Origin: Lamellibrachia columna | Lineage: Eukaryota; Annelida; Polychaeta; Sabellida; Siboglinidae | Assembly (NCBI GenBank): GCA_963662155.1 | Contig: OY759271.1 | Location: forward strand, 20,295,229-20,359,228 | Reading direction: 5' to 3' | Length of the DNA stretch: 64,000 nt | Shown: in pieces, positions 1-11,189 of the stretch | Position numbering within the stretch: the first letter of the stretch is position 1 | Layout: every line of letters begins with the position of its first letter | Notes under the pieces: model-generated | What the model saw: the letters and a program-made list of their open reading frames with translations, nothing else | Database searches by the model: none | Told to the model about the DNA's origin: nothing | Program-made: the position numbers and the translations under genes

Positions 1-1
1 A

Positions 2-330
2 CAGAAACAAAATATTCCTGATTCTTCGTGCATATGTCATCCCGGAGAAGATTGCTAAAGCCATAGAAATAATGTATGAAAACACATCTACAGTCATATT
101 CACTCCCGAAGGGGAAACTAAGCATTTTAATATTAACATAGGAGTTCACCAAGGAGCTCTCTCGTCTTATACATGATCACCGTTGTATTGGACTACGCTC
201 TAAAAACTGCGATTGTTGAGGACTAAATCTCACCAGACGCCGAAGAACCAGACATACGGCCTGTCGTCATCTCTCTCATCTGGATTTCGTTTATTCATCG
301 CTCTGTTCGCTGACACAATGGGCATAAAGG
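2..330 (+). pseudogene. LINE reverse transcriptase fragment
   Basis: Conceptual translation in the second frame gives a non-LTR reverse transcriptase segment with the pattern RAYVIPEKIAKAIEIMYENT, then GVHQGA at the position of the family's G-x-x-QG motif, then a VLDYAL block and ALFADTM, which matches the region just after the catalytic FADD box. At least two frame changes and a stop near position 175 break it, so it is dead. It enters from outside the window, so the element's 5' part lies to the left. The clade (RTE-like or similar) is inferred from motif style only. Confidence 0.7.
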
Positions 331-392
331 CACGAACCAAAAAGGCACGAACCAAAAAGGCACGACCCAAAAAGACACGGCCTAAAAGGCAC
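326..392. repeat. 15-bp tandem repeat
   Basis: About four and a half imperfect copies of a 15-bp unit (aaaggcacgaaccaa). Read in frame it gives Lys/Arg-rich KARTK repeats, which looks like repeat expansion and not a protein domain. Confidence 0.75.
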
Positions 393-545
393 AAGTGAAT
401 GAAGGATTAAAGTGGCACATTTTGAATATTAAATGTGACTTGCAAAGAAATAATGTTGATGAAAATTGCACAACTGAGTATCGTAGTAATGGTTTAATTG
501 CATCAAACATCTGTGGTTTCAAATCAAACATATCTGCTGGAACAA

Positions 546-602
546 ATGTGTGTGTGTGTGTGTATGTGTGTGTATGTATGTATGTATGTATGTATGTATA
601 TC
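546..602. repeat. (TG)n/(TATG)n microsatellite
   Basis: A TG run passes into seven or so TATG units. Confidence 0.9.
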
Positions 603-2053
603 ATAAGGACAGGTTACACGTAGATAAAAAAAATTAACTGGCTTCATTGTGTCACTTAATTGCCATCTGGAGTTTGTTGCTTTTGTGGAAATCAGATTAC
701 ACAGAGCAGGTCAGCTGGGGCCAGGCTGCTAATTAAGCCGGCTGCATAAAGACAGAAGTGCAGATTTGTTGTTTCTACCACAAGTGCCAGTATGGATTAT
801 TTAGATATGATCGAAAAGGATTAAGTAAGTAGCCTAAGTATAAATGGTAGTTAAAAAATAATGACGAAGTATAATAAATAAGCTTTTGACGAGATAGCAG
901 TAAAAGGTTAAAACCCGAAACGCGTACACAATCATGTAATGATTTCTGAAAAATGTTGTCGTTAAAAAGATTCTCTCAAAAAGGACGGATGGTCTTGCTT
1001 GTTGATGACTAATTTTCAGTGCAACTAGGTTTGGATGCTCAAACCCTGGGGCTGGCACCTGAAACCTACATTAAAACATATTAATTGTTATCATGCTTCA
1101 TGGGCCTATATATATTTCCGGGAACGACGGGGAACGATGACTATGCAGGGAACAATTAAATAGCGGCCAGTGGGTGCTCCGTATGACAATGCTACCGGCA
1201 TGTGATAAGTGTTGTTAGTCTCTATTGCACGACTCCCCCCACCCCAGATGTTGGGACTATGACTACTTAGGTACATCCAGGACGATGGTAGCCATTTGTT
1301 TATTGCCCTGACACCTAACGAGCACCAATGACTATCCTAGGAGGGCGCCTTTCGTAAGACCATCCCTAATGTGGAGTAGCTCTGGCTTGGTGATAATTAC
1401 CCTAACAAGTTGGGTCGTAATTGGATTCAAGCATGTGTCTGGCAGCTGGCAGGCGGCCAAGCCACCCAGGGGTCGATTTTTATGGCAAACCGTTATCCCA
1501 AGGCCAAGAACCGTAGACATATACTTAAACCTATCTTTTGAAAGAAGGGCTTCTAACGAAGTTAAACAAATATGTGACGTGTTATGTGATTGTGAAGAAA
1601 ACATGCTTGTAACAAAAGTAGTGAATTAAATTAATAGATACATACAGAGAATTTTCAGCAGACCTCAACTCAAGCTGAGTCTTATTTGGTGCGGGATAGC
1701 TCCTGGCTTTGGCGCGTTAAAGGTGTCATGCCTCAGTGAGACATCCTGGTGTGTTACACATGAGTAGGGCATAGTAAGTTTGGATATAGGACGTTTTTAA
1801 AAAATCATACGATCTGACATAAGTGCATTTGTGCAGGGAAATTACCAGGTTTGCTGGTGGAAGCTGTGGAGAGTGAAATTGTGGATTTTTAGATGATTTT
1901 AATAGGCGGAAATGGCCACCAATGGGAAATGTAACAGTAGGTTGAATCCTAAAGGATTAACGGATTAATGGAATAACGGCTTGCTGCTTAAGTACAATGC
2001 CGTATTCTTTATGGACATCATATTAAGACTGTCCCAGAACTGAGGTTTGTGAG
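603..2053. other. no gene recognised
   Basis: I see no coding signature or clear repeat here. The open frames are short, on both strands, and without recognisable motifs. Confidence 0.5.
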
Positions 2054-2167
2054 GAAGCTTGGTGGCAGAACTTCCAGATGGAGTGGAGTTTACACTGACG
2101 AACCTGCAGCACATGCAGGAGATGGAAATACTGTTCTGTGCCTGTGGACGAGACCGAAAAGAATGTG
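2054..2167 (+). CDS. candidate host exon (possible DUF4806-type gene, first part)
   Basis: An open segment reads ELPDGVEFTLTNLQ and continues to a possible splice donor GTATGT at 2,168. The LP..VEF..TNLQ...E pattern resembles the start of DUF4806-type invertebrate proteins, and a second exon at 3,931 resembles the remainder. The exon start is not defined: a stop lies a little upstream in this frame and I did not find a convincing acceptor. This is inference from a weak motif resemblance. Confidence 0.3.
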
Positions 2168-2351
2168 GTATGTATACTATACAGCTGTAGCCACTATCAT
2201 GCATGCATCATACAAACACATCTCTGCATACAGTCTATTAAATAATTGGATGATGTTGTTTTGCTTGTAATTTGAAACACTGTGCACTGCCATAGTTGTT
2301 GATATACACATATTTAGAAATGGGATCAACCTCTATAATTATGTTCAGGGT

Positions 2352-2353
<2 letters not shown>

Positions 2354-2441
<88 letters not shown>
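2354..2441. repeat. (AT)n microsatellite
   Basis: About 44 uninterrupted AT units. Confidence 0.95.
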
Positions 2442-2443
<2 letters not shown>

Positions 2444-3077
2444 ATAGTTGCAAGGGAGTTTCTAGATAAGCTGGTGTTTATTGTATAATGAAACCCAATA
2501 TGAATTTACTTTTCGGTAGGGGAAAGTGGGGCATATCGCCTCTCATTATTGACCACACCACTGGTTTGTGGTTTCAGAACTGTGTTGTACAATAGCACCT
2601 AGCACACACAACAAATATCTGAACTTGCGATTTGATTTCTTGTATGCATGTAGTGTGGGGCATGTCCGCACGGTTGTGTATTCCAGATTAAATTATTATA
2701 GTTTTGTTTAGATACTACAGTGGTATGATGTAAACAATGTAATAATTATATAATATATCTATATATTATATATTCTGTGAAATCTTCATTTAGTGTTCTG
2801 CGCTGCATATCGGTTGCTTAATTCGTTATCAATACTTGCATTTATGCTATTATAGTTGCGTGTCCTAACTTTGGGAAGCGCCCATTTCCGTACGTGGGCC
2901 GTGGTTACTTAATTGGTAATTAACTAAATTTAATTAATTCGGTTTTTTTTTTTTTACAAGAAAGGCTTCTTCATTGATTTATGTTTCCAACTAGAAACTA
3001 CCAGGATATCTAACACATTTCATGATATCAGAAGATATCATATAATACAACTTACGTTTATGCATATTCCATTTCAG

Positions 3078-3290
3078 CTAGTGTTATGAGGTCGGTGAAT
3101 GGCAGCACCGAGTCTGACGTAAGCACAGCTGTTACCGCCACCCCGACGTATGCGCCAGACAGGTGTGGGGGAGGTGGACGAACAGCCAGCACAACAAAAC
3201 AACCCACCGACACGGCCTAATCAGACACATATTATAGTCTAAAGTGCATTTTCTTTTATATCATCAATAAAAAACATTGGACTCGCCGAT
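3078..3290 (+). CDS. candidate terminal exon with polyadenylation signal
   Basis: A pyrimidine-rich tract ending TTTCAG precedes an open frame that starts ASVMRSVNGSTESDVS and ends in TAA at 3,218-3,220. An AATAAA signal follows at 3,266-3,271. The Thr/Ser/Gly-rich product has no recognisable domain. It could be an alternative last exon of the gene suggested by the exons at 2,054 and 3,931, or chance. Confidence 0.3.
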
Positions 3291-3690
3291 ACATTTGTGT
3301 CTTTGTTTCATTGAAGTTGAAACAATGCTGACAGATCAGTCAACATTGTTTCAATTACAAAATCAACGTTACTAAGGACGTTGAAATCTAGTCAGTTTGT
3401 AACTTTGTTACAAAGTTGAAACAACGTTGATATATGACATTGAAACAACGTTGATATCCGACGTCGACTCAACTTTCATATCGACCAATAATTCGACGTC
3501 ATCACAACGTTGATACCTGACGTTGAAACAACGTCGGTACTTGACGTTGAAACAACGTCGATATCCGACGTTGAAACAACATTGAAACAACGTCGATATC
3601 CGACGTCGACTCAACTTTCATATCGACCAATATTTCGACGTCATCACAACGTCGATACCTGACGTTGCTACAACGTTGCCACAACGTCGT
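3290..3690. repeat. minisatellite of degenerate 20-25-bp units
   Basis: Repeated forms of acaacgtcgatatccgacg and gttgaaacaacg run through the interval. One larger block containing tcgactcaactttcatatcg occurs twice about 120 bp apart, so there is higher-order structure. Confidence 0.85.
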
Positions 3691-3718
3691 GTGCCTGCTG
3701 GGAATAAGGGGCCTACAT

Positions 3719-3792
3719 GTTTAATTGTCACCACCCATCATATCAAATTGTAACCACCCATCATATCAAATTGTAACCACCCATCATATCAG
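3719..3792. repeat. three tandem copies of a 23-bp unit
   Basis: The unit accacccatcatatcaaatt is repeated three times almost perfectly. Confidence 0.9.
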
Positions 3793-3930
3793 CAAGTTCA
3801 CCGAGGCTAAATAGTTAATTAGCTATGGTGCATTATACCTTAGAGATTCGGACATACCCGACATTCCCCTACTCGGCAAACAGACGTCGGCGTTCATGGG
3901 ATTAAAAGTAATGCATCTTCATTGTTACAG

Positions 3931-4093
3931 TTGGCATTCCTCGGCACAATTGGAGGGGAACCACGAACGACAATGTCCGCCACACTATGCGACACGTCCA
4001 CTGACCTGGGTCACCTGGCCAAGCAGCTGAACTGGATGGGGAAGAGCACCAAAACAGCATTTTCTGTTGCCAAGATCCAGCTACTAATTACAA
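3931..4093 (+). CDS. candidate host exon (DUF4806-like)
   Basis: The segment is bounded by TTACAG at 3,925-3,930 and GTAAGA at 4,094, a good acceptor-donor pair, and is open throughout. The translation contains LGTIGGE, then TDLGHLAKQLNWMGKSTKTAF. The order GG - short helix - LA..LNW.GK..K.AF is what I recall for DUF4806 domains of invertebrate proteins, whose function is unknown. The partner exon may be at 2,054. Without transcripts this remains a candidate. Confidence 0.4.
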
Positions 4094-4734
4094 GTAAGAA
4101 CAATTTTACTGTTTGCATTTGAACAAAATATATTATGTAGTTTTTAATTAGTGAAAGCTTATTTGGTCAAGGCTATTTTAACAAAGGAGGAGTATATTCA
4201 TAATATAATAGGATGTCTAAAATAGCATAACTGAAATGTCTGTTGCTAACAATTTAAAACTACTGTTCTTGTGTGATTATTGCTTGTTTTAAGGGTTGCA
4301 ATCGACTAATTATCAGTTAATATTCTCGATCCCCAATGATATTTCATTGCTGATCATCCAAGTGAGCATAAAGAGAACATTGTTGCTGGTACATATGGAC
4401 AACAAACAGTGGTGTCTCCTCAGATTTCAGAATTATAAATATCTCAGAAGGCAAGTTACACATAGATACAACATTGTTGGACTCTCGATAAGCTAAAGGC
4501 TTCCTTGTTCACTTGTTATCGGGGTGTTTAGCCTTGGGTAGCAATCTTGTTAAATCTTTGTAAATCTAGTTCAATATCATGTCCACAAATGTTGACACTT
4601 TAGCCCGGGAAAAATGGGGCTCTGATGGATATGACTATTCTGGTCGATATTAGAGCAGATATATCATACAACACCGCAAAACACTAGCTATTTTATAGAA
4701 ACGTAATCCTGCATTATCATATTGTGATAATTTC
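4094..4734. other. no gene recognised
   Basis: AT-rich sequence between the candidate exon and the Gypsy pol region. A long terminal repeat of the Gypsy element would be expected near here, but I cannot delimit one. Confidence 0.4.
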
Positions 4735-6380
4735 AGGTCAGTTCGTCGGAGCCAGCCAGAAACGTAGCCGCGTGGCAAATCTGACGCGTACAAAGTCGGC
4801 GATGTTTTCATGTGGGAAATTGGAAACCGGATAGCAACATCTGGTCAGCTGACATTACGATAAACAACAACAATAAGGTCAACTTCAAGCTGGACACGGG
4901 CGCAGCTGTGTCGGCGTTGTCCGATAAAGTGCCCCGGAGCATCAAACTTCGAATGTTGGGGACGCTGGTGGCCAACCTACAGCACGGCAGTAAAACATGC
5001 ACGGATACGTTGTACGTGATCGAGAATCAGTGACGCGTGTGAGCAACTGAACTTGACCAAACTCATGGTGGATGAGGTAGCTGTACACAAGGTCTTTCCA
5101 TTGTTCCACGGCCTTGGAAAGCTGAAGATGCAACACCATATCAATCTGCGAGACGACGCACGGCCGATATGCTTGTATGCTCCACGCAAAGTACCACATC
5201 CATTGCTTCTGAGAGTCGAAGAAGAGCTCCGAAGAATGGAGCAGCAGGGGTCATCTCCAAAGTGACACAGCCAACTGATTGGTGCTCCGGAATGGTTGTT
5301 GTGCCGAAGGCAAACGACAGGGTGATGATTTGTGTTGACCTTACCCATTTCAACAAAGCGGGTCAAGTGAGAAATACATCCGATGTCATCAGTCGATGAA
5401 AGCTTGGCAAAGCTGAGGAAAACATCGGTCTTCTCAAAGCTCGAATCCAAAAGTGGCTTCTGGCAATTACCATTGGACGAAGAGTCAAAACTGCTGACCA
5501 CATTCATCACACCACAAGGGAGGTTCACCTTCAACACAGTCCCATTCGATATATCATCAGCCCCAGAAATCTTGACGATTTCTATGATCCTACAGGGACT
5601 CACATGGATGACATCCTGGTGTTCGCATCAAATGAAGCCGAACGCGATGACCAACTGAGAAAGGTTCTGCAACGACTCCAAGGGGCAGGACTGACACTTA
5701 ACGTGAAGTGTGAGTTTGGCAAGAAGTCTATACGCTTCCGGGATCACGTCATTGATGAACAGAAGCTGATGAACAGAAGCTGGAAGCCTTCCAGCGCCGA
5801 CCAACACAACAGAACTGAGGAGGTTCATAGGAATGGTCGATCAAATGGGTAAATTTTTGCCGAACTTAGCACAACTCAACGCCTATCTGCTATCCCCTCA
5901 ACGCAGATATCAACTGGCAGTAGGGTTCTGTACAAGTTAAAACGTCCTCCTACAGCACTCGCTCGCTATGAACCACAGCGATCAAAGATTATTGCTGCAC
6001 CCGGCCATTGTCTCGGGGCTGTACTCATGCAAGTCCAAGACAATGGCGACCGAAAGCCAGTGTGCTTTGCTTCAAGAACACTGACTGAAGTAGAATAGCA
6101 ATAAGCTGTCATCGAGAAAGAAGCACTAGCTGCAACGTGATCGTGTGATAATTTTGCAAATTATGTTTTGGGTAAGACATTCACGCTAGAAAGGGACCAC
6201 AAACCGCTGATCCCACCCTTGAGTTCTACTGACCTCGCCAAGATACCTCCACGAATTTAGAGGTTCCGTATGCGCATGATGCGATACAATCCGGAGGTCC
6301 AGTACGTTCAGGGCCGTCTACACGTCTCTGCAGAAGCATTGTTTCGTGCACCAGTTGGAAGCCCGTCTACTGCAGACATG
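4735..6380 (+). pseudogene. Gypsy-type retrotransposon pol, left part (retropepsin, RT, RNase H)
   Basis: In order: an aspartic protease with FKLDTGAAVSALSD (about 4,880); a reverse transcriptase with GVISK-type entry, VVVPKAND, then SKLESKSGFWQLPLD (about 5,440) and MDDILVFASNEAE, the catalytic MDD box (about 5,604); and an RNase H with GAVLMQVQDNGD, EKEALA and RDHKPLIPP (about 6,015-6,215). The region ends in a linker with QGRLHVSAEALFRAP. Several frameshifts and stops (for example a TAG near 6,097) make it a pseudogene. It is interrupted at 6,380 by Polinton copy 1, and the same reading continues at 22,215 after the second target duplication. Confidence 0.85.
6375..6380. repeat. target site duplication GACATG (left)
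   Basis: The six bases directly before the terminal AGTAGTA of copy 1. They are repeated exactly after its other end. Six-base duplications are the known size for Polintons. Confidence 0.9.
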
Positions 6381-6632
6381 AGTAGTATCCTTAAGTTTCT
6401 GACCAGGTAAATGGGGGGACCACGTGCATGAATAACTTCCGTTTCCGGTTGCGCGCGCAGCCGCACATCCTTCTGGGTAGCATGAGTGCCCCCTGGCAGT
6501 GACCATAACCATAACCGTAACCCAAACCCGCCCCTGGCGAAAGGAGAGAACACTAACCGTAAACCCAACGTGTTGACGACAGAGTAACCCTAACCACGTG
6601 TCGTCGGTGCGGTGATCCCTGATCCCTACGCA
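6381..6632 (+). repeat. left terminal inverted repeat of Polinton copy 1
   Basis: The first 100 bp match the reverse complement of the right end closely, including the block ccggttgcgcgcgcagc. About 120 bp of extra sequence then intervenes before a second matching block (ccacgtgtcgtc and ggtgatccctga). It contains CACGTG and degenerate TAACCC repeats. Confidence 0.88.
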
Positions 6633-6911
6633 GCAGTTATTTATTAACAGGGTCATTTTCAACGATCAAAGGAGCTAATGAGGAAACGAGAAACCAACAC
6701 AACACGGTATGGTACGAGTGCACATGTATTTTATTGAACAAAACAATCAGCATGACGATACAACAAGGATAGCGTGTAATATCACTACGAGTACGACTGA
6801 TATGATGATGATGATGAGACGACTTGCGGATGTTGACCATCACGCCAGAGGTCGCGAGCTTAGGGGTGTATCCACCTCGCCAGAGGCTCAATCGATGTAC
6901 GATGTGTGATA
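6633..6911 (-). promoter_or_regulatory. 3' untranslated region and polyadenylation signal of the late genes
   Basis: Downstream of the protease stop. An AATAAA signal is read on the minus strand at 6,730-6,735. The same region, with AATAAA, follows the protease of copy 2 near 37,420, so it is a conserved part of the element. Confidence 0.6.
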
Positions 6912-7370
6912 TTATAGTCTACCTTGTCGCAGCTGTTTAAGCCAATCGAATACGCGGCAATCGTTAGCTACTAGATCGATGCCGAATATGTTGATAAATG
7001 TTCTCATAGGAAAGCCGTTACAACGAAGCAATACATAAACTATGCAATATTGTCCACAAACGTTAGACAGAGGACTCTGAAGTATCTTGCTATTATGAGT
7101 CCACTCGGAACAATGTTCGTTCATGAAGGTGCGGAACGCCGCGTGTCGTGGCGGCAGGCCGTACGAGCAGAAGTAGTCGCCGCGTCCGTCGGCATCCAGG
7201 TACAGCGCTATCCAATGTTCACCCGGTTCGCCGCTGTCGTCGGTGTTGCACACGGCAGGCAGAGCGCCGTCTTTCGTCGTGTGCAGTCCGTCTTTGGGCA
7301 CTACGCCGCGAAAGATCGATCTGGTGCGCGGGTCCATCGCCAGTAGTCTAGCGATCTGCAGGATGTCCAT
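6912..7370 (-). CDS. adenain-like cysteine protease (Polinton maturation protease)
   Basis: A 152-residue open frame with the adenovirus-protease layout: His in GEHWIALYLD (about residue 52), an acidic residue in the following DADGRGDYFCSYG, and Gln-Cys in NVCGQYCIVY (about residues 105-111). In adenoviruses this enzyme cleaves capsid precursors during maturation, and the same role is inferred here. It starts at ATG two bases after the major capsid stop, in the late cluster. Length is typical. It is one of the few genes of copy 1 that is fully open. Copy 2 encodes a close homologue at 36,727. Confidence 0.88.
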   Translation of the reverse strand: MDILQIARLLAMDPRTRSIFRGVVPKDGLHTTKDGALPAVCNTDDSGEPGEHWIALYLDADGRGDYFCSYGLPPRHAAFRTFMNEHCSEWTHNSKILQSPLSNVCGQYCIVYVLLRCNGFPMRTFINIFGIDLVANDCRVFDWLKQLRQGRL

Positions 7371-7371
7371 C

Positions 7372-8687
7372 TCAGTAGTCGTAGATGACGTTGCGGCTCT
7401 TGTCTATTTCCAGCACGGACTCGAACTCGGCGTAGGCAATGATGTTCACGGTGTTCGGCAGCGCGTCACGGAATGCAGCTCTATGCGCAGGTTGCCCTTT
7501 TGTACCAGGTGGAAGCAGGGGCCATCGCACTGGTCGGGGGTCAGGCAAAAACCGAAGAAGGTGTAGCCGTGTTTGTAGTCGCTGCGAGTCAGCCCGTTCC
7601 CCTCGTCCTGCCACATCTTACCGGTCGAGTAGAACAGACTCATGTAGCTCCTGACGAAGAGGTCGGCTTCGAAATCCGGCTGGAAAGGTTTGGACGGTAT
7701 CTGTCGTCCTTCCACGTACACCGCGTGGAAGCTGATGGCGTTGTTCTTGGCGTGAAACGGATTCTTGGTGTACACACCGTTGTACGCGTCGTTATCGATG
7801 CAGCACAACACCAGACGTCTCGGCAGAGTGCCGAGGAACACGTTCTCGTGCGTGTGCGACCGAGCGCCCGCATGAATGGAGTACACCTTGCAATCGACGG
7901 AGCGCATCGGATACTTGACCGTGCTCCTTTCGAGAGCCTTGATGTGTGCCATCTGCACGGTCGGATTGAGAGTGGCCTTCTTTGCAAACAATGTGGCATT
8001 GACAATGGTTATCCTGTAATCGGGGTTGTTCCCACCAACCTTGAGTGCAAAAGCGGACTTACTGCGTACCAGTCGTATCTTGACATCGACGCCGTTGATC
8101 AGGAATTTGTCCTGCAGAAAGAGATCCACGTGGAGACGGCCCATCATATCGACGACCCGACTCCGTGCGATGTTCGCCCGTAGAGCCACGAACCCTTCGT
8201 TAGCCGCGGGTCCTGCGTCTATCTCGACGGCATCCACGCGAGTGGCCGTGTCCTTGTGCCACAGCTGACTCGTCAGTTGCGTGACCTAGTCATCGGTGCA
8301 GTAACTCAGCAGCATCACTATGTAGGCACGATACGCATACGTGTTGGTCGAAGGGGTCACGAGCGTACCTTTCAGGTAGACGTCGACTTGACCGAACAGC
8401 GAATGCAGCCAGTTATTGACTGGACCCATGGGATCGACCAAGTCGAGATCGCCCCGTTAGCTCGCGTCACCTTCACCTGCACGTGTAGCATCGTGTTGGC
8501 GAGATCCAGGTAATCGTCTCCTGATCCGGGTATGAGGAATTCTATCGGTCCACCCGAGTCCGGAGAGGCCATGGGTTGATGTTCCACTACGTGGCTGTCG
8601 ACGATGCTGTTCTGAGTTGGGGGGTACGGTAAAGAGATCCAGCTCGGTCTTGACCCCTTCGCTCCACTGTCTATGTACGAACGCCAT
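7372..8687 (-). pseudogene. major capsid protein, double jelly-roll type, frameshifted
   Basis: Begins MAFVHRQWSEGVKTELD at 8,687, and the ATG overlaps the end of the pX-like gene. Blocks aligned to copy 2 include GGPIEFLIPGSGDDYLDLAN, ITGCIRC/SLF-type strands, RSRVVDMMGRLHVDLFLQDK, NPTVQMAHIKALE, RLVLCCIDNDAYNGVY and AEFESVLEIDKSRNVIYDY. Expected intact length is about 438 residues. Frameshifts near 8,620, 8,450, 8,290 and 7,470 and a stop near 8,288 disable it. The family forms the capsid hexons of Polinton-type virions. The identification rests on gene context and on alignment with copy 2. Confidence 0.85.
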
Positions 8688-9085
8688 CGTCGTCGAATAT
8701 GTCGGCCTCACGTTTCTTGGGCGTCTGTCTCTTGCGCCGTCTCTTCGCTGTAGTGACTCCTGTCTTGGCGGGTACTCGTTTTATACGTTTACGCGGTCGC
8801 ACGCCAGGGCTTAAAAGGTCGCGCATCATACTCCTACTAGCAACCGTGACGCGTCATTTGGCCGCCTTTTTATGCTCTGTCCGGACAAGACGTCGTCGGC
8901 GATGCGCACGCCGGTCTTCAACGCCCCTTACCCAAAGCCACGGCACCTCTCTTGATGAGTTTCATGGCGCTGCGCAGCAGACCCCCGAACAGACTGCCCA
9001 GTCCGTGACCCCGCTGGTATTGTTCACCGGCGAAATAGGGCAGTGCACCACCCGCCTGCCTCGCGTAATAGTCGTTGTAATTCAT
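8671..9085 (-). pseudogene. pX/pVI-like basic, membrane-active virion protein, frameshifted
   Basis: Starts MNYNDYYARQAGGALPYF at 9,085, just after the penton stop, and ends a few bases inside the capsid gene. It carries a Gly-rich amphipathic helix (GLGSLFGGLLRSAMKLIKRG) followed by a Lys/Arg-rich tail. This resembles the adenovirus pX/pVI precursors reported in adintoviruses and Polintons. A frameshift near 8,920 and a stop near 8,850 break it. The copy 2 counterpart at 35,019 is open but lacks the ATG. Confidence 0.7.
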
Positions 9086-9087
9086 CT

Positions 9088-9935
9088 TCAGAACAGTCCG
9101 GTCCTGCGCCGTCGAAAATGGAGTGTCACGGTCACCTTACCGGACTCGAATGGAACGAACCGTCCGGTGTCGTCTCTTATATTGATTTCTATCGACTTGA
9201 AGTGGGCGTACAAGAGAGGCACGTAGTGAATGTTAGTGAACCGATCATATACCGTGGCACCGTGACTTCCACCAACGGGAAGGGACCGTAACAAAGGTGC
9301 GAGACTGTCACCGACTATGCGAGACTCCACAACGTCCGCAAAGACGTAGATGGTATCGAACCCTTGATCCATGTCCACCACGTTGTCGGCCTCTGCACGG
9401 TAGGAGTACATAACATCGGCAATCTCTTTGGGTGGCGCAACCACGGTGGTCGACGGTGTGAGACCGATATTCCGTCCACGTACACTCGGGTGGGTGTACA
9501 CACGCTCGCCTGCAGCAGCTAACGCGTCGACTAGGGCTCGCGGCAGTAGTGTCTCTGCTGACGGCAGCGATGGTAGGGGTGCTGACGGACGTTTCATCAC
9601 CGTCTCGTCGAATCCTAACATTCTTGCCAGCGCACTGCGGTGAGGTACAACGAACTGGGTGCCCGGTGTCATGTGCAACGTAATTTTTGTGTGTGATGGC
9701 GCTCTAGCTCAATTTTGCCCGTACCTTATCCGTCGCCATACTATCCAGTGCCTCGTTGATGTGTGTCATCAATGTCATGGGAGACTTGTAATATCCGGCA
9801 CTGATCTTCGCGTTCGGGGTGTGACCCAACTCAATCGTCTCGTTAAGGAACAACCAGGTGTCTGTCGGTCTGATGTTGTACCACGTATGCGGGTACTGTA
9901 TCTCTGCCAACCCGCACTCCCACTCGCCTCTGGTG
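9088..9935 (-). pseudogene. penton-like minor capsid protein, N-terminus deleted
   Basis: Segments WECGLAEIQYPHTWYNIRP (about 9,910) and SIEINIRDDTGRFVPFESGK (near the end) match copy 2. The first 28 or so residues present in copy 2 are absent, and the sequence runs directly into the integrase 3' part at about 9,940. A frameshift lies near 9,690. Relative to copy 2, this copy has about 60 extra residues (PSLPSAETLLPRALVDA region). The family is the single jelly-roll vertex protein of Polintons. Confidence 0.8.
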
Positions 9936-9944
9936 GTGGTGGTG

Positions 9945-10905
9945 AATTCTACCCGATTCTACGCGGTACACTATATCGACGGGTACCGACACCTTCTGCA
10001 GCTCCAGTTCGTAGAAGGTATCGTCCAGCACTTCACCGAGATCGTCCCTCAATCGGTACACGGGTGGATCGGAGGGATGAACCTCGTGTATAGTGAACAT
10101 CTCTTCGCTCCAATTCGCCGCGTAGCCTTTTTCGAACTTACCTTTGTACTTGCTGACGCGCACGCGATCTGACACACGCAACCTGGGCACGCCTTCACCT
10201 TCGTGACCGTACAGGCGCTGCCACACCTTTTCTTGATTATGTGCACTTACCTGTGACGGAGCCATGCTGATGCTGCGGTGGGGGGTGTTGTTGCACGATT
10301 GCACCAAGTCCTGAAGGACGTCGATGTATCGCCACGTCTGGTGTTTCGTGAAGTATCGCCACATGCGCGTCTTCAACGTTCTGTTGAATCTTTCCACGAT
10401 GCTCGCCTTCGTTTCCGCGTTGTGCGTGGAGAAGTGATGGATGCCGTACTTTTTCAAAAGAGCCTGAACGGATTTATTAAGAAATTCCAGTCCTTGATCT
10501 GTCTGCAACGTCTTTGGCCAGCCATTGGTGAACGTGGTTGTCAGCGCTGCTACCAACGACGCCGCGGATGTGTTCTTCATAGGAACACACCAGGCCACCT
10601 TCGAGAAGACGTCGAGCACCGTGAGGAGAAAGGTCATACCGTCGTTGTCTTTTTTTCAAATTCGACGGATCGACGAGATCGGCCTGCCACTGCTGACGTA
10701 GACCACCCACGATGACGCGTCGCTTCTTGAAATGACGTCTCGCTGGTTTGTGTAGGGTATAGGCGTCCTGTTCCGACAACCATTATGCAACCATTTTTTG
10801 CGGCATGCGCGTTACGCGTCGCAAGGCGTCGACTCCACCTTAACTGCCTACCCTTGTCGGATCGAAGTAGACCTCCCTCAGTGGTTGTTCTTTCCTCCGT
10901 GCCAT
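9945..10905 (-). pseudogene. retroviral-type integrase, core present, chromodomain lost
   Basis: ATG at 10,905 overlaps the stop of the preceding gene (TAATG). The N-terminal block has REVYFDPTRVGS and GGVDALRRV. The catalytic core has WQADLVD (first Asp), LQTDQGLEFLN (second Asp) and KASIVERFNRTLK (Glu), the DDE triad of the rve family. The SH3-like tail has DRVRVSKYKGKFEKGY. Two stops near the N-terminus and a frameshift in a T run near 10,650 inactivate it. After IVYRVES the frame enters unrelated sequence fused to the penton gene, so the C-terminal chromodomain seen in copy 2 is missing. Integrases of this kind insert Polintons and make 6-bp duplications. Confidence 0.88.
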
Positions 10906-11173
10906 TAAAAGAGATCCAATGGGTTGGCGGTGGTTGTGACGTTAACTCCGCAACACGGTTCTTGACGAGTGACGATGAGTACGCTGACGTACACCAGAAC
11001 CCCCACTACCACACCCACAACGATGACGAATGATCGAAAATGTAGTAGTGAAACCATATCCCGAATAGCGACTGTTGTATAAGACTTCGGGTTATAGCGT
11101 CAGCAAGCAAGTAAAGTCCACCGCAAAATATAGCAACGACGACGGAACGGTATGTGCCCTGTGGATCGCTCAT
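10905..11173 (-). pseudogene. small membrane protein, frameshifted
   Basis: Starts MSDPQGTYRSVVVAIFCGGL at 11,173. After a frame change near 11,060 it has a hydrophobic stretch (VIVVGVVVGVLVYVSVLIV) and ends at TAA 10,905-10,907, overlapping the integrase ATG. Copy 2 has the counterpart at 33,407 (TYRLVVLGVLY and RPIVVGVLCCILLYII). One or two membrane segments are predicted by eye. Function unknown. Confidence 0.6.
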
Positions 11174-11189
11174 CGTAGCGCACACTATG

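Noticed and set aside
7473..8183. 236-residue plus-strand frame opposite the capsid gene
   Set aside because: Antisense shadow of a GC-rich coding region; no motif, while the minus strand aligns with copy 2.
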